DNA of 64,000 bases from contig CM067366.1 in assembly GCA_034401795.1 (NCBI GenBank), positions 79,617,647 to 79,681,646 on the forward strand, given 5' to 3'. Numbering within the stretch: the first letter of the stretch is position 1; each line of letters opens with the position of its first letter. The notes below the pieces were generated by a model. The model was not told the DNA's origin, did no database searches, and saw only the letters and a program-made list of their open reading frames with translations. Below, piece after piece: positions 44,602-56,204 of the stretch. The position numbers and the translations under genes are program-made. The stretch is from Chaetoderma sp. LZ-2023a. Lineage: Eukaryota > Mollusca > Caudofoveata > Chaetodermatida > Chaetodermatidae.

Positions 44602-44621
44602 ACGGACTAAGATTGACATAC

Positions 44622-44804
44622 TGTGCTTGATGTTGACAGCCAATGACATGTGCCATCTATCCCGACTGACTGGTGGTGAATCAATTATGTCTCCTGGTTC
44701 AGGAATCATACCGGAAGCAAGACTAAACGTCACAATATTCGGCTCTCGATCCAGCATATTTATTCCAAATTTCAGTGGTACAACAGCATAGCTCATTGAA
44801 AATC
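44622..44804 (-). CDS. Exon: second half of a beta-rich extracellular module
   Basis: 183-nt exon: acceptor TTTGTTTTTCCAG|GATTTTC (start 44,804), donor A|GTATGTC (44,615-44,621), phase 1 at both ends. Reads GFSMSYAVVPLKFGIN, PNIVTFSLASG, PEPGDIIDSPP and RDRWHMSLAVNI. It follows directly in phase from the exon 47,871-48,142, whose end ...QGDIFG joins to GFSMSYAVVP; the combined unit resembles a jelly-roll-like module seen in invertebrate multidomain secreted proteins (family name not certain). Confidence 0.5.
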
Positions 44805-44922
44805 CTGGAAAAACAAACAATGTGTGGGATTATGGGTAATTATTCTATGATCTAGCACATTATACAGGTTCATGACACTGGTACACACCTCAATAATATG
44901 AACCATTTTACAAAGTGTCATA

Positions 44923-45152
44923 TTAACCCGTTAACACTCATATCAGCCAAAACTGCCTTCCATAGTGGTCTTCAGAAATGTCCATTTGCAGACCAAAAGA
45001 AGACTATTGTTGAAAATTTACCACTGGAATGACTGGCTCGATAACCGAGCCAGTCATTCCAGTGTTAAATTTTCAAAAGTAGTCCTCTTGGCCTGCAAAT
45101 GGATATTTTCTATGAAAAAATTGACATTTTCTTGAATAAATTCAAGGATTAA
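44923..45152. mobile_element. M2 foldback MITE
   Basis: TTAACCCGTTAACACTCATA at the left; perfect centre ACTGGCTCGATAACCGAGCCAGT; right arm CTTGGCCTGCAAATGGATA; right end decayed (CAAGGATTAAAA). Confidence 0.8.
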
Positions 45153-45159
45153 AAAAGAC

Positions 45160-46454
45160 GCTCAAGGGGACTCACATGAAACATAGGCATTTGAACTAAA
45201 AAGGCTATCAGTAGAACCCCAGAATTGCATCAAGAACAAGGATGTTTCCTACCAAATTTGGTTAAAATCAGTCCAGTAGTCCGACAAAACATCTTAAATG
45301 TCCCATTGCTTTACTATAGTATTTGACGTAAAAAGAAATCCAAGATGACCGCCAACTGGTAATTCATTTATCCGACTGTTTTGAACAGGCAACTTTGAAA
45401 TTTGCATACAAATTAAAATGTAGTGTTTGGGGGCCATATTGGATCTTTTATTTGATAGATTTCAAGATGGCCACCAAAGCATTTGACTCAAACAAGCTGG
45501 GTTAACCTGCTGCCTTAGATGATGCGTCATGAATTTTGAATTGATCCCCAAGCGGTTTTGGAGAAAATTGTTAGATGTTTCTAGAAATAAGCCAAAATGA
45601 CAGTCTAATTTGCTTCCTTTGAACAAACTTGAATCTCTGTGCCCTAACGATGCTTCCGGCCTAATATAATTGAAATCGACCCAGTAGTTCTAGAGAAAAA
45701 AATTTTCAAATTCCTATTGCATTCTGGAGTTTTTGGTGGGAAAAGATACAACAAACTTGAATCTCTGTATTCATAAAGGGATCCATAAAGGCATTTCTAG
45801 CTATGACCCCCCTGCACCCCAATCTCTGCATTCTGCTATAACCAACACGTTTATTCAACAGTTTGGAAAATGGCAAATTTGAAATCAGCATACACAAAAT
45901 TCTCTATAGAAGCAATTTCAGCTTCAAAATCGATCAAATAAAGAAATTGAATATGGCCATCAAACACGCTACATTTTGATTGGTCCACGGTGGTCATATT
46001 TTTTAATGTATAAAATTACCTTGAACAAACTTTAATGGCCCTTAGTGTCTACGTAATCATATTTGCCATTCAGCGGTTCCGGAGGTCATTTTCGCGAAAA
46101 CTAGGTCATCCAAGATATCCATAAAAAGCATTTGGCCAATCAAGTTCCTTCGAACACACTTGGTTCAGCTCTTGCCCTAGATGACATTTCATGAGTTTTG
46201 AATCGATCCTCTAAGCAGTTTCAGGGAAGATTTCTAAAGACATTTCCAAAAATCGGCTAAAAGCCAAGAAGGCCACCAGCCAAATTGGCCGATCCGCTTC
46301 GCTTGAACAAACTTGGATCTTTATGTCCTAAGATTGTTTTCTGTCAAATATAATCGAAATCGGCCCAGTGTTTCGTGAGTTATTTCAAGAAAAAGTGACC
46401 GATGGACAAGTGGATGGCGGCAATGGCATAAGCTCACTTGGCCAGGTGAGCTAA
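45160..46454. repeat. M3 repeat
   Basis: Starts CTCAAGGGGACTCACATG, ends AAGCTCACTTGGCCAGGTGAGCTAATAA. Contains two exact copies of a 45-bp block at 45,779 and 46,463 (CATAAAGGCATTTCTAGC ... CCCCCCTGCACCCC), which looks like an M1 end captured twice. Confidence 0.7.
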
Positions 46455-46562
46455 TAACAGAGGGATCCATAAAGGCATTTCTAGCTATGACCCCCCTGCA
46501 CCCCAATTTGAAGCAAAAGCGCCATCCACTTTATACGCATGTTGGAATCAACTTGAATCTTT

Positions 46563-46887
46563 GAAACTGGAATAGACGTCATACTCAACTACTTGACGTG
46601 TAGAATGACAACATAATGAATGACGTCATTATGACGTAGATAAGACGGACTATGCATTGTTGTACGAATTGTATGTACATACTATTCAAAAAATATTCTG
46701 TTGAATATTTTGAAACTAATTTGACTGGGCGTTGTTGCTGCCATAGGCAGCAATATTCAACAGCTTACATGCATAGTTTTCTGGAAATTGATAGTCAGTG
46801 AGTGCATAGATCGACCGATCCCAACACACACATGGTGTGGGTGAAGCTTAGATTGAGATGGGCGGGGCATTGCTAAAACTGGAAAGC
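46563..46887 (-). mobile_element. M1 MITE copy
   Basis: CTGGAATAGACGTCATACTCAAC, ATGACGTCATTATGACGTAG, left core arm, and end GGGGCATTGCTAAAACTGGAAA; the right core arm is shortened. Confidence 0.75.
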
Positions 46888-47356
46888 TAACTATCTATAC
46901 ACTGGTAAGCTGTGGAATATTAAAAAAACTAATTTGACTTCCAGAGGCTACTCTCAGTTTGCCTACTGACAAAACAGATTGAATTCCAATGATAGAAATT
47001 GTTTTTGAAAACAGAAACATTATCGTTATCATTGTGGTCTGACATGTCTCATAGTGATTCAATGGTAAGATTCAGCAATGGAAAATTGTTATCGTGTCAG
47101 ACATAGACTCTAAAGCGACGAATACCAGCAGGGTATTTGGATATTCTTGAATATTTTGTGCAATTTGCTGTTTCTTGACTATTAAAGTTATGGAGGAGTG
47201 AATTGAATCTTCTTGGATTAATTAAAAATTTCATGTGGCCAATACCAACCAGCAAGCTAATTCAAACTAAACCAATATCCTGAAAAAAACTTTGATTAGT
47301 TAGCATATCCAGTCACATAAACAAGTCACAATAAAATGGTTATTCAAGATAATGGA
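46888..47356. other. Intron sequence
   Basis: No feature recognised. Confidence 0.35.
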
Positions 47357-47752
47357 ACTTTCCATTTTATCCATCCATCACATGATGTCATAATCAACTA
47401 CGTGACGTGTAGGATGATGTCATAATCAATGGCATCATGAATGACCTAGATAAGTATGTCATGAATGCATAATTGGTGACGAGCTACGCGTTGTTGTACA
47501 AATTATATGACATTAATATATAATAAATTTAACATGCTGTTGAATATTTTAAAACTAATTTGACTGGGCGTTGTTGCTGCCATAGGCAGCAACAGCACCC
47601 AGTCAGATTACTTTCAAAATATTCAACAGCGTACCTGTATAGTTTACTGTAAATTGAGTCGGAGAGTTCAGGGATCGATCGATCCCAACACAAACGTGGT
47701 GTTGGTAGACCTTAGCTAGAGATGGGCGGGGCATAGCTAAATCTGGAAAGGT
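47357..47752 (-). mobile_element. M1 MITE, near-complete copy
   Basis: Starts CTTTCCATTTTATCCATCC, ends CATAGCTAAATCTGGAAAG. Full hairpin core 47,535-47,632 with a perfect GGGCGTTGTTGCTGCC centre and GGGATCGATCGATCCC palindrome. Confidence 0.8.
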
Positions 47753-47870
47753 CCATTCAAACTCCTTTGACTGGAATTATAATACCGATACTTCTATTCT
47801 TTAATGTAGGAGTGAAATGACCTGGAATAACATTAATTAAGTGCCAAAAAACACATGCATACAAACTCAC

Positions 47871-48142
47871 CAAATATATCTCCTTGTTCAAATGGCAATC
47901 TCTGATCATCAGGGATTTTCAAGATCATAACATCATAATCTAGCGAAAACGTTTCATAATTGTCAAAATCCGGTGAAGATACCGCTTTCACCACAACTGA
48001 TGTCAGACTGCCATTCACAGTGTAGTTTATAGGACGAAATATTATGAAGCGAAACCGTTGCATCAAAGTGTGACTGTTGGTATGCCAGATGTGATCCTGA
48101 ACAAGCATCTGTATGGAATCAATCTCTCCATCGCATGGGAAT
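47871..48142 (-). CDS. Exon: first half of a beta-rich extracellular module
   Basis: 272-nt exon: acceptor ATTGTACAG|ATTCCC (start 48,142, phase 2), donor G|GTGAGT (47,865-47,870, phase 1). Reads FPCDGEIDSIQML, QRFRFIIFRPINYTVNG, DYDVMILKIPDD and PFEQGDIFG. The pattern C-x-G-x-I-x-x-I ... I-F-R-P ... F-x-Q-G-D-x-x-G is that of a sandwich module found next to EGF or CUB domains in invertebrate proteins. It fits in phase to the exon at 44,622-44,804. The upstream exon at 61,290 ends in phase 1, so at least one phase 1-2 exon between them is unidentified. Confidence 0.55.
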
Positions 48143-48395
48143 CTGTACAATATGACATACGAGAGAAAATGGTCACGTCAGCCAAAACTAGCTTCTGCAG
48201 TGCTCTTCATTAATGTCTATGTGAAGGGTTTTTTACATTTCGCCACTAACCTGACAGCCTCATTCCAGTTAACAAATGTTCAACAAGAAATCAGGTTGCA
48301 ATGCAACCATGAAGCTTGACTTAATGACTGCAATGAACTATGAAGCTGGACTTCAAAATATAAAATAATTATAGAGGGGTTATCAATACCCTTAT

Positions 48396-49915
48396 CAACA
48401 AGAGGCCCAAGGGTTTGTAATGCTAACCCGAACCATTAGCATTTGAACCATTTGCATTTAAATAGCGGTAGACATGATGGATAATTTTCGAAAAATCCAA
48501 GATAGCCACCAAAGAAATTGACCAATTAAATTTCTCGCTTGTTGGTCTACCACAATAGGATCATTCAAACCAAGTTTCATTGAAATCGGGACACTAATTA
48601 AGGAGTAGCGTTTTAAATGGCTCTTGTTTAAGAACAAGAGGCCCAAGGGCTCACCTTCACGATCAGCATTTGAACCATTTGCATTTAAAGACATGATGGA
48701 TAATTTTTGGAAAATCCAAGATGGCCACCAAAGGAATTGACCAATCAAAATTCTGTACATGCGTTCTGAAGCCTAACCACATAGGGTCCTTCTAACTGAG
48801 ACTGATTTAAATCTGCCAAGCGGTTAATGACGTGTAAGCTTTTAACTGATTTACCAAAACTTTTGGAAAATCCAAGAGGCCACCCAAAAATGTACCAACC
48901 AAAATTCTGCAAACTAGATCTGAAACCTTCTGAAGTTTGGCTGAAATTGCCCAAGCAGTTAATGAGGAGTAGCGTTTTAAGTGATATCCGGTAAATTTTC
49001 ATAAAATTCAAGATTTTCACAAAAAAATTTACCAATCAAAATTCTGTATACATGTTCTGAAACCTACACCCATAGGGTCCTTCCAGCCAAACTAGGTTGA
49101 AATCCGTCAAGCGGATAATGAGGAGTAGCTTTTGACAAAAGCCCCAAAAAATCAATCAATCAAAATTCTGAATAGGTGTTCTAGAGCCTGCCACTATAGA
49201 ATCCACCTAGCGAAATTTGGTTGAAATATGTCAGGAAGCTAAGGAGTAGCATTTTGACCATTTCCAGTAAATCCATCATAAAGTCTAAATTTTCATCAAA
49301 GAAATTGATTAATCAAAATTCTGAAAAGAACTTCTAGAACCTACCACCATAGAATCAGTCTAGCCAAATTTCATTGAGATATGTCAAATAGCTGAGGAGT
49401 AGCATTTTGACAATTCCAGTAAAATATTCATAAAATCTAAGATTTTCACCCAAAAAACTGATCAATCAAAATTCTGAATAGAAGCTATAGAGCCTACCGC
49501 CATATAATCCATCTAGCCAAATTTGGTTGAAATATGTCAAGCAGCTATGGAGAAGTAGTGGTTTGACAATTTCTGGTAAATTTTTTTATAAAATCTAAGA
49601 TTTTCACCCCAAAAGTTGACTAATCAAAATTCTGAACAGAAAATCTAGAGCCTACCCTCATAGAACCCATCTAGTTAAATTTGGTTGAACTATGTCAAGC
49701 AGCTTTGGAGGAGTTGCATTTTGTTCAATAACAGTAAATTTTTCATAAAATCTATGATTTTCACCACCAAGAATTTACCAATCAGAATTCTGAAAAAAAG
49801 TCTGAAGGGTACCAGCTTAGGATCCTTCCACCCAAATTTGGTTCAAATTAGTCAAACCATTAAGAAGCGATTTGACGGACGGACGACCGCCATGGCATAA
49901 AATCACTTGTGATCT
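48396..49915. repeat. M3 repeat(s) with 150-bp internal units
   Basis: Two starts (CAAGAGGCCCAAGGGTTTG at 48,402; CAAGAGGCCCAAGGGCTC at 48,635) and one decayed end (GCATAAAATCACTTGTG). Internal ATTCTGTACATG/GTTAATGAGGAGTAGC units about every 150 bp. Confidence 0.7.
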
Positions 49916-50383
49916 AAAAACAACAGGTTTTTTTACCAAGGTAATAGTGACCTAGACTTTTTGACTACCAACGTCATTGTGAGATGCCGTGTCATTATAA
50001 GGAAGCATGTTTGGGTCCAGTATGATTAACCAAACCAGAGATAAACAGAAAAGTTGAGCTAAACACAAACTGGACGCCGCTGATGCCAGGCGACGTGCGG
50101 GGTATCGCAATAGCTCGTTTTACTTCATAAAGGCAAGCTGAAAATAGTTTTCTATTGGACATTTGCTATGAGAAGATTTCTTGACCAAAATTTACCCTTC
50201 TTGCCTCAAAAGCACCTCAAACAGCTGAAATGGTACTTATATCAATTAACCTTTCAATTGTCATAATCTTTCAAGAAAATGTTAATTTTTGAAGTCCAAG
50301 ATAAGACTATTTCTGTACGCCTAAATTTAAGTGACATTTACAGAAATAGATTCTGTTGTCTTGCAAAATCCCATTCCTCAAAA
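49916..50383. other. Intron sequence
   Basis: Nothing recognised. Confidence 0.35.
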
Positions 50384-50597
50384 TGGCAGCAGAGGTCATT
50401 ATTGTCGTTAATGGAGTGATGGTCAAGAAAATCAAATCTTTTGCTTAACCAGTGTCCACTTGCAGGTCAGTAGACTATTTTTGAAAATTTACCAGATGGT
50501 AAGTTTTCAGAAATAGTCTTCTCTTGACCTGCAAATGGGCAATACTCAAGGACACTAAAGAAGTCGTTTTTGGCCAGCTCGGCCATTAAAGGGTTAA
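50384..50597. mobile_element. M2 foldback MITE, centre deleted
   Basis: GTCCACTTGCAGGTCAGTAG ... TCTTCTCTTGACCTGCAAATGG and end GGCCATTAAAGGGTTAA. Confidence 0.7.
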
Positions 50598-50756
50598 GTT
50601 GACAGATGAGGGTTAAGGAGCTATATGAGTACATGCAAAAGAACAAGTGTCCACTAAAGAAACACGCTTAACTATTTCATGTCTAAGCCTAAAATGCAAA
50701 ATTACCGGAAAATGGATATTTTCTGGGATTTTAATTTTACTGATCAAATTTCATCA

Positions 50757-50985
50757 TTAACCCTTTAATGGTCATACCGGCCAAAACTGGCCTCTATGGA
50801 ATGTCATTTACAGGCTAAGAGAATACAATTTTTGAAAATTTACCACTGGAATGACTGGCTCAATAACCGAGCCAGTCATTCCAGTGATAAATTTTCAAAA
50901 ATTTTATTCTCTTGGCCTGTAAACGGACATTCAATAAAAAAAATATTTAAATTTTCTTGACCAAATTTGACCATTAAAGTGTTAA
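50757..50985. mobile_element. M2 foldback MITE, complete, TTAA-flanked
   Basis: 229 bp. TTAA at 50,757-50,760 then CCCTTTAATGGTCA; right end TGACCATTAAAGTG then TTAA at 50,982-50,985. Central perfect palindrome TGGCTC-AATA-ACCGAGCCA region. Confidence 0.8.
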
Positions 50986-51059
50986 AGTGTAAATACTAGT
51001 CAGCTGCAATACAAAATTGACGTCATGGTTCCACATATAGTCATGCAACCCATTTTTTA

Positions 51060-51360
51060 ATAACCACAATAATTGATCCAAAAGCCTGATTCTCACATCA
51101 TAGGCATCAAAATACGGTGGCAAATTGACCAGGAATGAGAGTTAATATTGATCAAATTGGAGCAGTGTCCCGCTTGTGCTAAGACCCGGAGACAGAACCA
51201 GCGAGAGCCACTGATTCCTCATGAGGTACAAAACTGCCCATGATGAAAAGTAAGTGGACATCGTTGATTTTAACAGCAAATCATACCTAGTTGTCATTGA
51301 TCAGTACTCCAAATATCCAGAACTGAAAACTTGCATATCTTTCCAGAGGATATATGTAAT
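51060..51360 (+). pseudogene. Ty3/Gypsy-like integrase remnant
   Basis: Plus strand shows pieces of an integrase: an N-terminal zinc-binding part with a PGMRVNIDQI spacer and EQCPACAKTRRQNQREPL (the second Cys pair), then in another frame VDIVDFNSKSYLVVIDQYSKYPELKT, the start of the catalytic core with its first Asp. Stops and frameshifts lie between. The core breaks off at about 51,355. It may belong with the C-terminal fragment at 60,190-61,119, separated by M3 repeats. Confidence 0.7.
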
Positions 51361-52210
51361 TCTTTACGTTTCACTCAGCATAGTAAAGAATTGTTGTCAC
51401 TATGTCTTCGGCTTGCACCGTGAGTTAGTGTATTTAGTGAGGTGTCTAGTGGAAAATGGTGATGGTCACCAATGGCTATCGTGTTTACGTGGGCAAGCAC
51501 TTGTAGACCGTGTCCATAAGGCATTCTATGATCAGCCGTTATCCAGTTCTCATAGTTTTATTAATTTAAGATTATTGTTAAAGCCTGGGAGGTTTGATTT
51601 TGTTTGAAACCTTTCTCTGTACAAAAGTTTGTCAACCTACCTGAGTGTTATGAAAATAGAATTGACTTTAAATGTTAGACACAGGTTTGTGGGAAGCCAT
51701 CCAATCTGCTTTTTCCTGGACATCTAGTTACACCTTCAAGGATCAGTTAGTTACATTTGTAACATTTTTTTCATTTGAAAATAGAGTAAAACGTGGCAAC
51801 AGCAGCTGACTATGTTGTTTTTGTCATTTGTCCATAGGAATCGAGCATACTAGAGACGTCAGTACGACCCAATCCTTAGGTAGTCACTCCACCTTGCTGC
51901 GTGGCATACACAGTGCATTCTTGCTTTGATCGTGTACCCAGACCAGCGAATCTTGAGATCGCAAATCCAAATTCTTTGGTGGGAAAACTGGGGATGGGAC
52001 TGGGCATTAGTGCATGATGGTAGTTATAGCTGGAGGTTAATACTAAAATCTGGGGGTGGTAGTGACAGCTCCTTCGAAACCAAGTCTATGGTATCTAATA
52101 ATTGTTAAAAATAACAAGCAAATACACATACCGGAACAAAGTGTCAACTGCTACCTCCATAACATTACTGGACTGGATCTTGTGCTCCGCTTGATATGAT
52201 ATATAGCCCA
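51361..52210. other. Intergenic/intronic, nothing recognised
   Basis: The frame after the integrase start loses similarity. No other feature. Confidence 0.4.
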
Positions 52211-52230
52211 TTGTTGATGGACAAATAACT

Positions 52231-52280
<50 letters not shown>
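52211..52280. repeat. (AAT)n microsatellite at M3 start
   Basis: About 23 AAT units directly joined to AACAAGAGGC at 52,281. The minus-strand Leu run frame is an artefact of it. Confidence 0.95.
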
Positions 52281-52285
<5 letters not shown>

Positions 52286-54349
52286 GAGGCTCAAGGGGCC
52301 CGTATCACTCACCTGCATCATAGCCATTTCAACCAGAAAGGCCTTCAACAATAAGTAGAAACCTACAGAGCCGAGCAGAATTATAACAAGAAAACAGAAA
52401 CCTTGTTTCTTTATGTATCAACTAGTTTTGAACAAAACTTAATGGCCCTTAGTCCCTTATCATATCTCCCAAATTTCGGCCCAATCCGTTCAGCGATTCT
52501 GGATACAAAGTTGTTTTCATGAAAACAAGGTCATCCAAGATGACTGCTAAAGCATTAGGCAATCAAGTTCCATTGAACAAACTGGATTCAGCTGTTTCCG
52601 TAAATAACCTGTTATACGTTTTGAATCAATCCCCCATGCGGATTCGGAAAAGAAGATTTTTAAAGGCATTTCAAAAATCCAGGATGGCCGCCCGGCAAAT
52701 TACAGACCAGCTTCATTTGAACAAACGTGTATCTCTGTCCTAAGTATGTTTTCTGCCAAATACACTTGAAATTTCCTATTGCTTTAGTACATGGGAGTTT
52801 CTAGTTGGAAAATGATCCATGATGGCCGCTAAAACGTTTATCCGACAGTTTCGAAAATGGCAAATCTGAAATCAGAATTCCCAAACACATATACTGAGCC
52901 CAAAAAGTTGAGCAATTTCAAATTTTTGCCTGCTGTATTAAAACTATGCGCCCTAATGTTATCAAATTTGCAGGCAATTTTCTTCAGCACAATGTCTCGC
53001 TGTCTGTAATGAAATCAAAATCATTTCTGGCTTTTCACGCCGGTGCGCTTACTGCATGTCAAAATGCAGTTTGCGCGCACTGGTCAAAATTTGCACGTCG
53101 CGTAGGTGAAATGACACCACATTCCAAAACAGGTAACCAATGTGAACTGAAAACGCTAATAAAGTGTACACCTGCTAACATGGGCCGCCGCCCAGGGTTA
53201 TCCGAAAATCAGCGCCATGAAGCAATGGGATGACTTGCCGCTCATGTACGGCAGTCGTCAATGCGCGCGGAGGCCACACCCGCTATTGACACCTCTAGAA
53301 AATTTTTCTGCCTGGACCCCTATGCTCAATGACGTCGTGTTAGAGGCGCGATGCTTACATTAGGGTGACAATGATCTATTTTTCAAATTGGAAATTGGCC
53401 CACCAATTAAATAATATTTTCGAATGAAATCGTTCTCGTTACAAAATTATATTTATTTAGTGTTTTTATGAGAATTGCTAAACATTTTTGGTTCAGTATA
53501 TATAAAACCAATTTCGGCTTCAAGATTTGTCAAAATAAAAAAATTCAATATGGCCACCAAACATGCTACATTTTGATTGGGCCACGGCAGCCATATTTTT
53601 TGGTGGGTCAACTTCCCTTGAACAAATTTAAATGGCCCTTAGGCCCTAATCAAATCTCCCAAATTTCAGCCTGATCCTTCCAGCAGTTCCGGAGCCGTTT
53701 TCGAAAAAAACTAGGTCTTCTAAGATGGCTGCCAAACTATTTGGCGAATCAACTTCTCTTGAACAAACTTGTTTCAGCCGTTCCCCATGATCATATTTAA
53801 TGAGTTTTCTAAAAAATCGCCCGAATTGTCTGACCGGCTTCATTTGAACAAACTTGAATATCTATGCCCTAAGGATTGTTCCTGCCAAATAAAATTGAAA
53901 TCGGCCCAGTGGTTATTGAGAAGTCATTCAAAGAATTCCCCATTGCTTTACTATGGGAGCCTATGGTGGGAAAAACAAACCAAGATGGTAGCCAAACCAT
54001 TTATCCGACAGTATCGAAAGTGGCATATTTGAACTCGCTACCCTGATAAGCATATATAGAGCAATTTTCGCCATTAAAATACATCAAATACAAAAAAACG
54101 ACCATGACCATGTGTTTCTAAAAATCGGCCATTTTGGATTTTGACTGATCGTCTTCGTTTGAACAAACTTGAATCTCTATGCCTTAGGGATGCTTCCTGC
54201 CAAATATAATTGAAATCGGCATAGTGGTTCTTGAGAAGTCATTTAAGAAAAAGTTGACGGACGACAGACGATGGACGAGACGATATACAGACGACGGACG
54301 GTCGCCATCGCATAAGCTCACTTGGCCATTCTGGCCAGGTGAGCTAATA
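52281..54349. repeat. M3 repeat, complete, long-unit type
   Basis: Starts AACAAGAGGCTCAAGGGGCC, ends TTGGCCATTCTGGCCAGG then TGAGCTAATA. Internal blocks: TTGAACAAACTTGAATCTCTATG, GGATGCTTCCTGCC, AAATATAATTGAAATCGGCC, CCCATTGCTTTA, in that order, with a GC-richer insert at 52,970-53,360. Confidence 0.75.
52970..53360 (+). pseudogene. Insert with a transposase-like N-terminal fragment
   Basis: GC-richer than the surrounding M3 repeat and without homologues elsewhere in the window. A start at about 53,179 reads MGRRPGLSENQRHEAMG, stop, then LAAHVRQ; this resembles the N-terminus of Tc1/IS630-type transposases, with a TGA in place of an Arg codon. No catalytic part, so a deletion derivative at best. 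Confidence 0.25.
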
Positions 54350-56152
54350 GTAATAATAATAACAAGAGGCCCAAGGGGCCTGTGTCGCTCACCTGGAGAA
54401 CCATAAATTTTTGTCAAAATTGTTGGTGGGTGGTTTAGCAGTCTTTTAAATGAGCTTGTGGACATTTTTGCAAGTGCACTATATTTTGATTGGCCCACGG
54501 CGCCCATGTTTTTATGATGGATCCACTTCCTTCGAACAAATTTTAATGGCCCAAATTTCGGCCTGATCCCTTCAAGGGTTCTGGAGGAGTCATTTTCGTG
54601 AAAACCAGGTCATCCAAGATGGTCGCCGAACCATTTGGTCAATCAAGTCCTCTTGAACAAACTTGACTACCTCTTGGCCTAGATGACGATTCCCCAAGTG
54701 GTTTCGGAGATTTTTAAAGACATTTCCTGAAATTAGCCGAAATCCAAAATGGCCGCTGGCCAAATTGGCCGATCGGATTCATTTGAACAAACTTGGATCC
54801 TTATGTCCTAAGGATGCTTCCTGTCAAATATAATTGAAATCGGCCTGGTAGTTCTCGAAGACATTTTAAATTTCCCATTGCTTTAGCATGGGAGCTTCTG
54901 ACGTGAAAATTATGCAAGACGCCGCCAAACCGTTTATCCGACAGTTTCGAAAATTGCAAATTTGAGCTCAGAATACCCAAAAACATATATAGAACCTCAA
55001 AATCCATAAAATAAAAAAATCCAAAATGTCCGCCAAACACTACATTTTGATTGGCCCACGGCGGCCATGTTTTTTGATGGAGCAACTTCCCTTGAACAAA
55101 CTTTAATTGCCCTTAGTCCCTAATCATATCTCCCAAATTTTGGCCTGATCCATTCAGTGGTTCTGGAGAAGTCGTTTTTGAGAAAACTAGGTGATCCAAG
55201 ATGGCTGCCGAACCATTCGGTAAATCAAGTTGTCTTGAACAAACTTGGCTTACCTCTTTGCCTAGATAAGGTTTCATGAGTTTTGAATCGATTCCCCAAG
55301 CCGTTTCTTTAGACATTTCTAAAAATCGGCCGAAATCCAAGATGGCCACTGGCCAAATTGGCTGATCGGCTTCGTTTGAACAAAATGAAATTTCTATGGC
55401 ATAAGGATGCTTCCTGCCAAATATAATTGAAACCGGCCTAGTAGTTCCCGAGAAGATATTTTTAATTTCCCATTGCTTTAGTATGGGAGCTTTTGGCGGG
55501 AAAATGATCCAAGATGGCCACCAAACTGTTTATCTGACAGTTTCGAAAATTGCAAATTTAAGATCAGAATACCCAAAAACCTATATAAAACCAATTTCGG
55601 CCTCAAAATCCATCAAATAAAAAAATCCAATATGGTCGCCAAACATGCTATATTTTGATTGGCCCACGGCGGCCATGTTTATTGACGGATCAACTTCTCT
55701 TGAACAAACTTTACTGGTCCTTAGTTCCTAATCATATCTGCCAAATTTCGGCCTGATACCTTCAGGGGTTCTGGAGTTATTTTCGTTAAAACTAGGTCAA
55801 CCAAGATGGCCACCAAACTATTTGACCAATTAAGTTCCCTTGAACAACTTTAGTTCAGCTCTTGCACTAGATCATATTTCATGAGGTTCCTGCAATCCCT
55901 CAAACAGTTTCGGAGATTTTTAAAGACGTTTCTAAAAATCGGCCAATTTCCAAGATGGCCACCGGCCTAATTGGCCGATTGGCTTCATTTGAACAAACTT
56001 GGATCCCTATGCCCTAAGGATGCTTCCTGCCGAATATAATTGAAATTGGTCCAGCAGTTCTTGAGAAGAAGTCGTTTAAAGGAAAAGTTGACGGACGGAC
56101 GGACAATCGCCACGACATAAGCTCACTTGGCCTTTCAGGCCAGGTGAGCTAA
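54350..56152. repeat. M3 repeat, complete, long-unit type
   Basis: Starts after AATAATAAT with AACAAGAGGCCCAAGGGGCC (54,361), ends TTTCAGGCCAGGTGAGCTAA then TAATAATAATAG. Units about 590 bp apart (CCCATTGCTTTAG at 54,877 and 55,470). Confidence 0.8.
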
Positions 56153-56204
56153 TAATAATAATAGTAATACCGCCACCTCTACCCCCCCCCCACACCAAAG
56201 TCAA

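Noticed and set aside
52151-52351. Leu-rich frame resembling a membrane segment
   Set aside because: Translation of the (AAT)n microsatellite on the minus strand.
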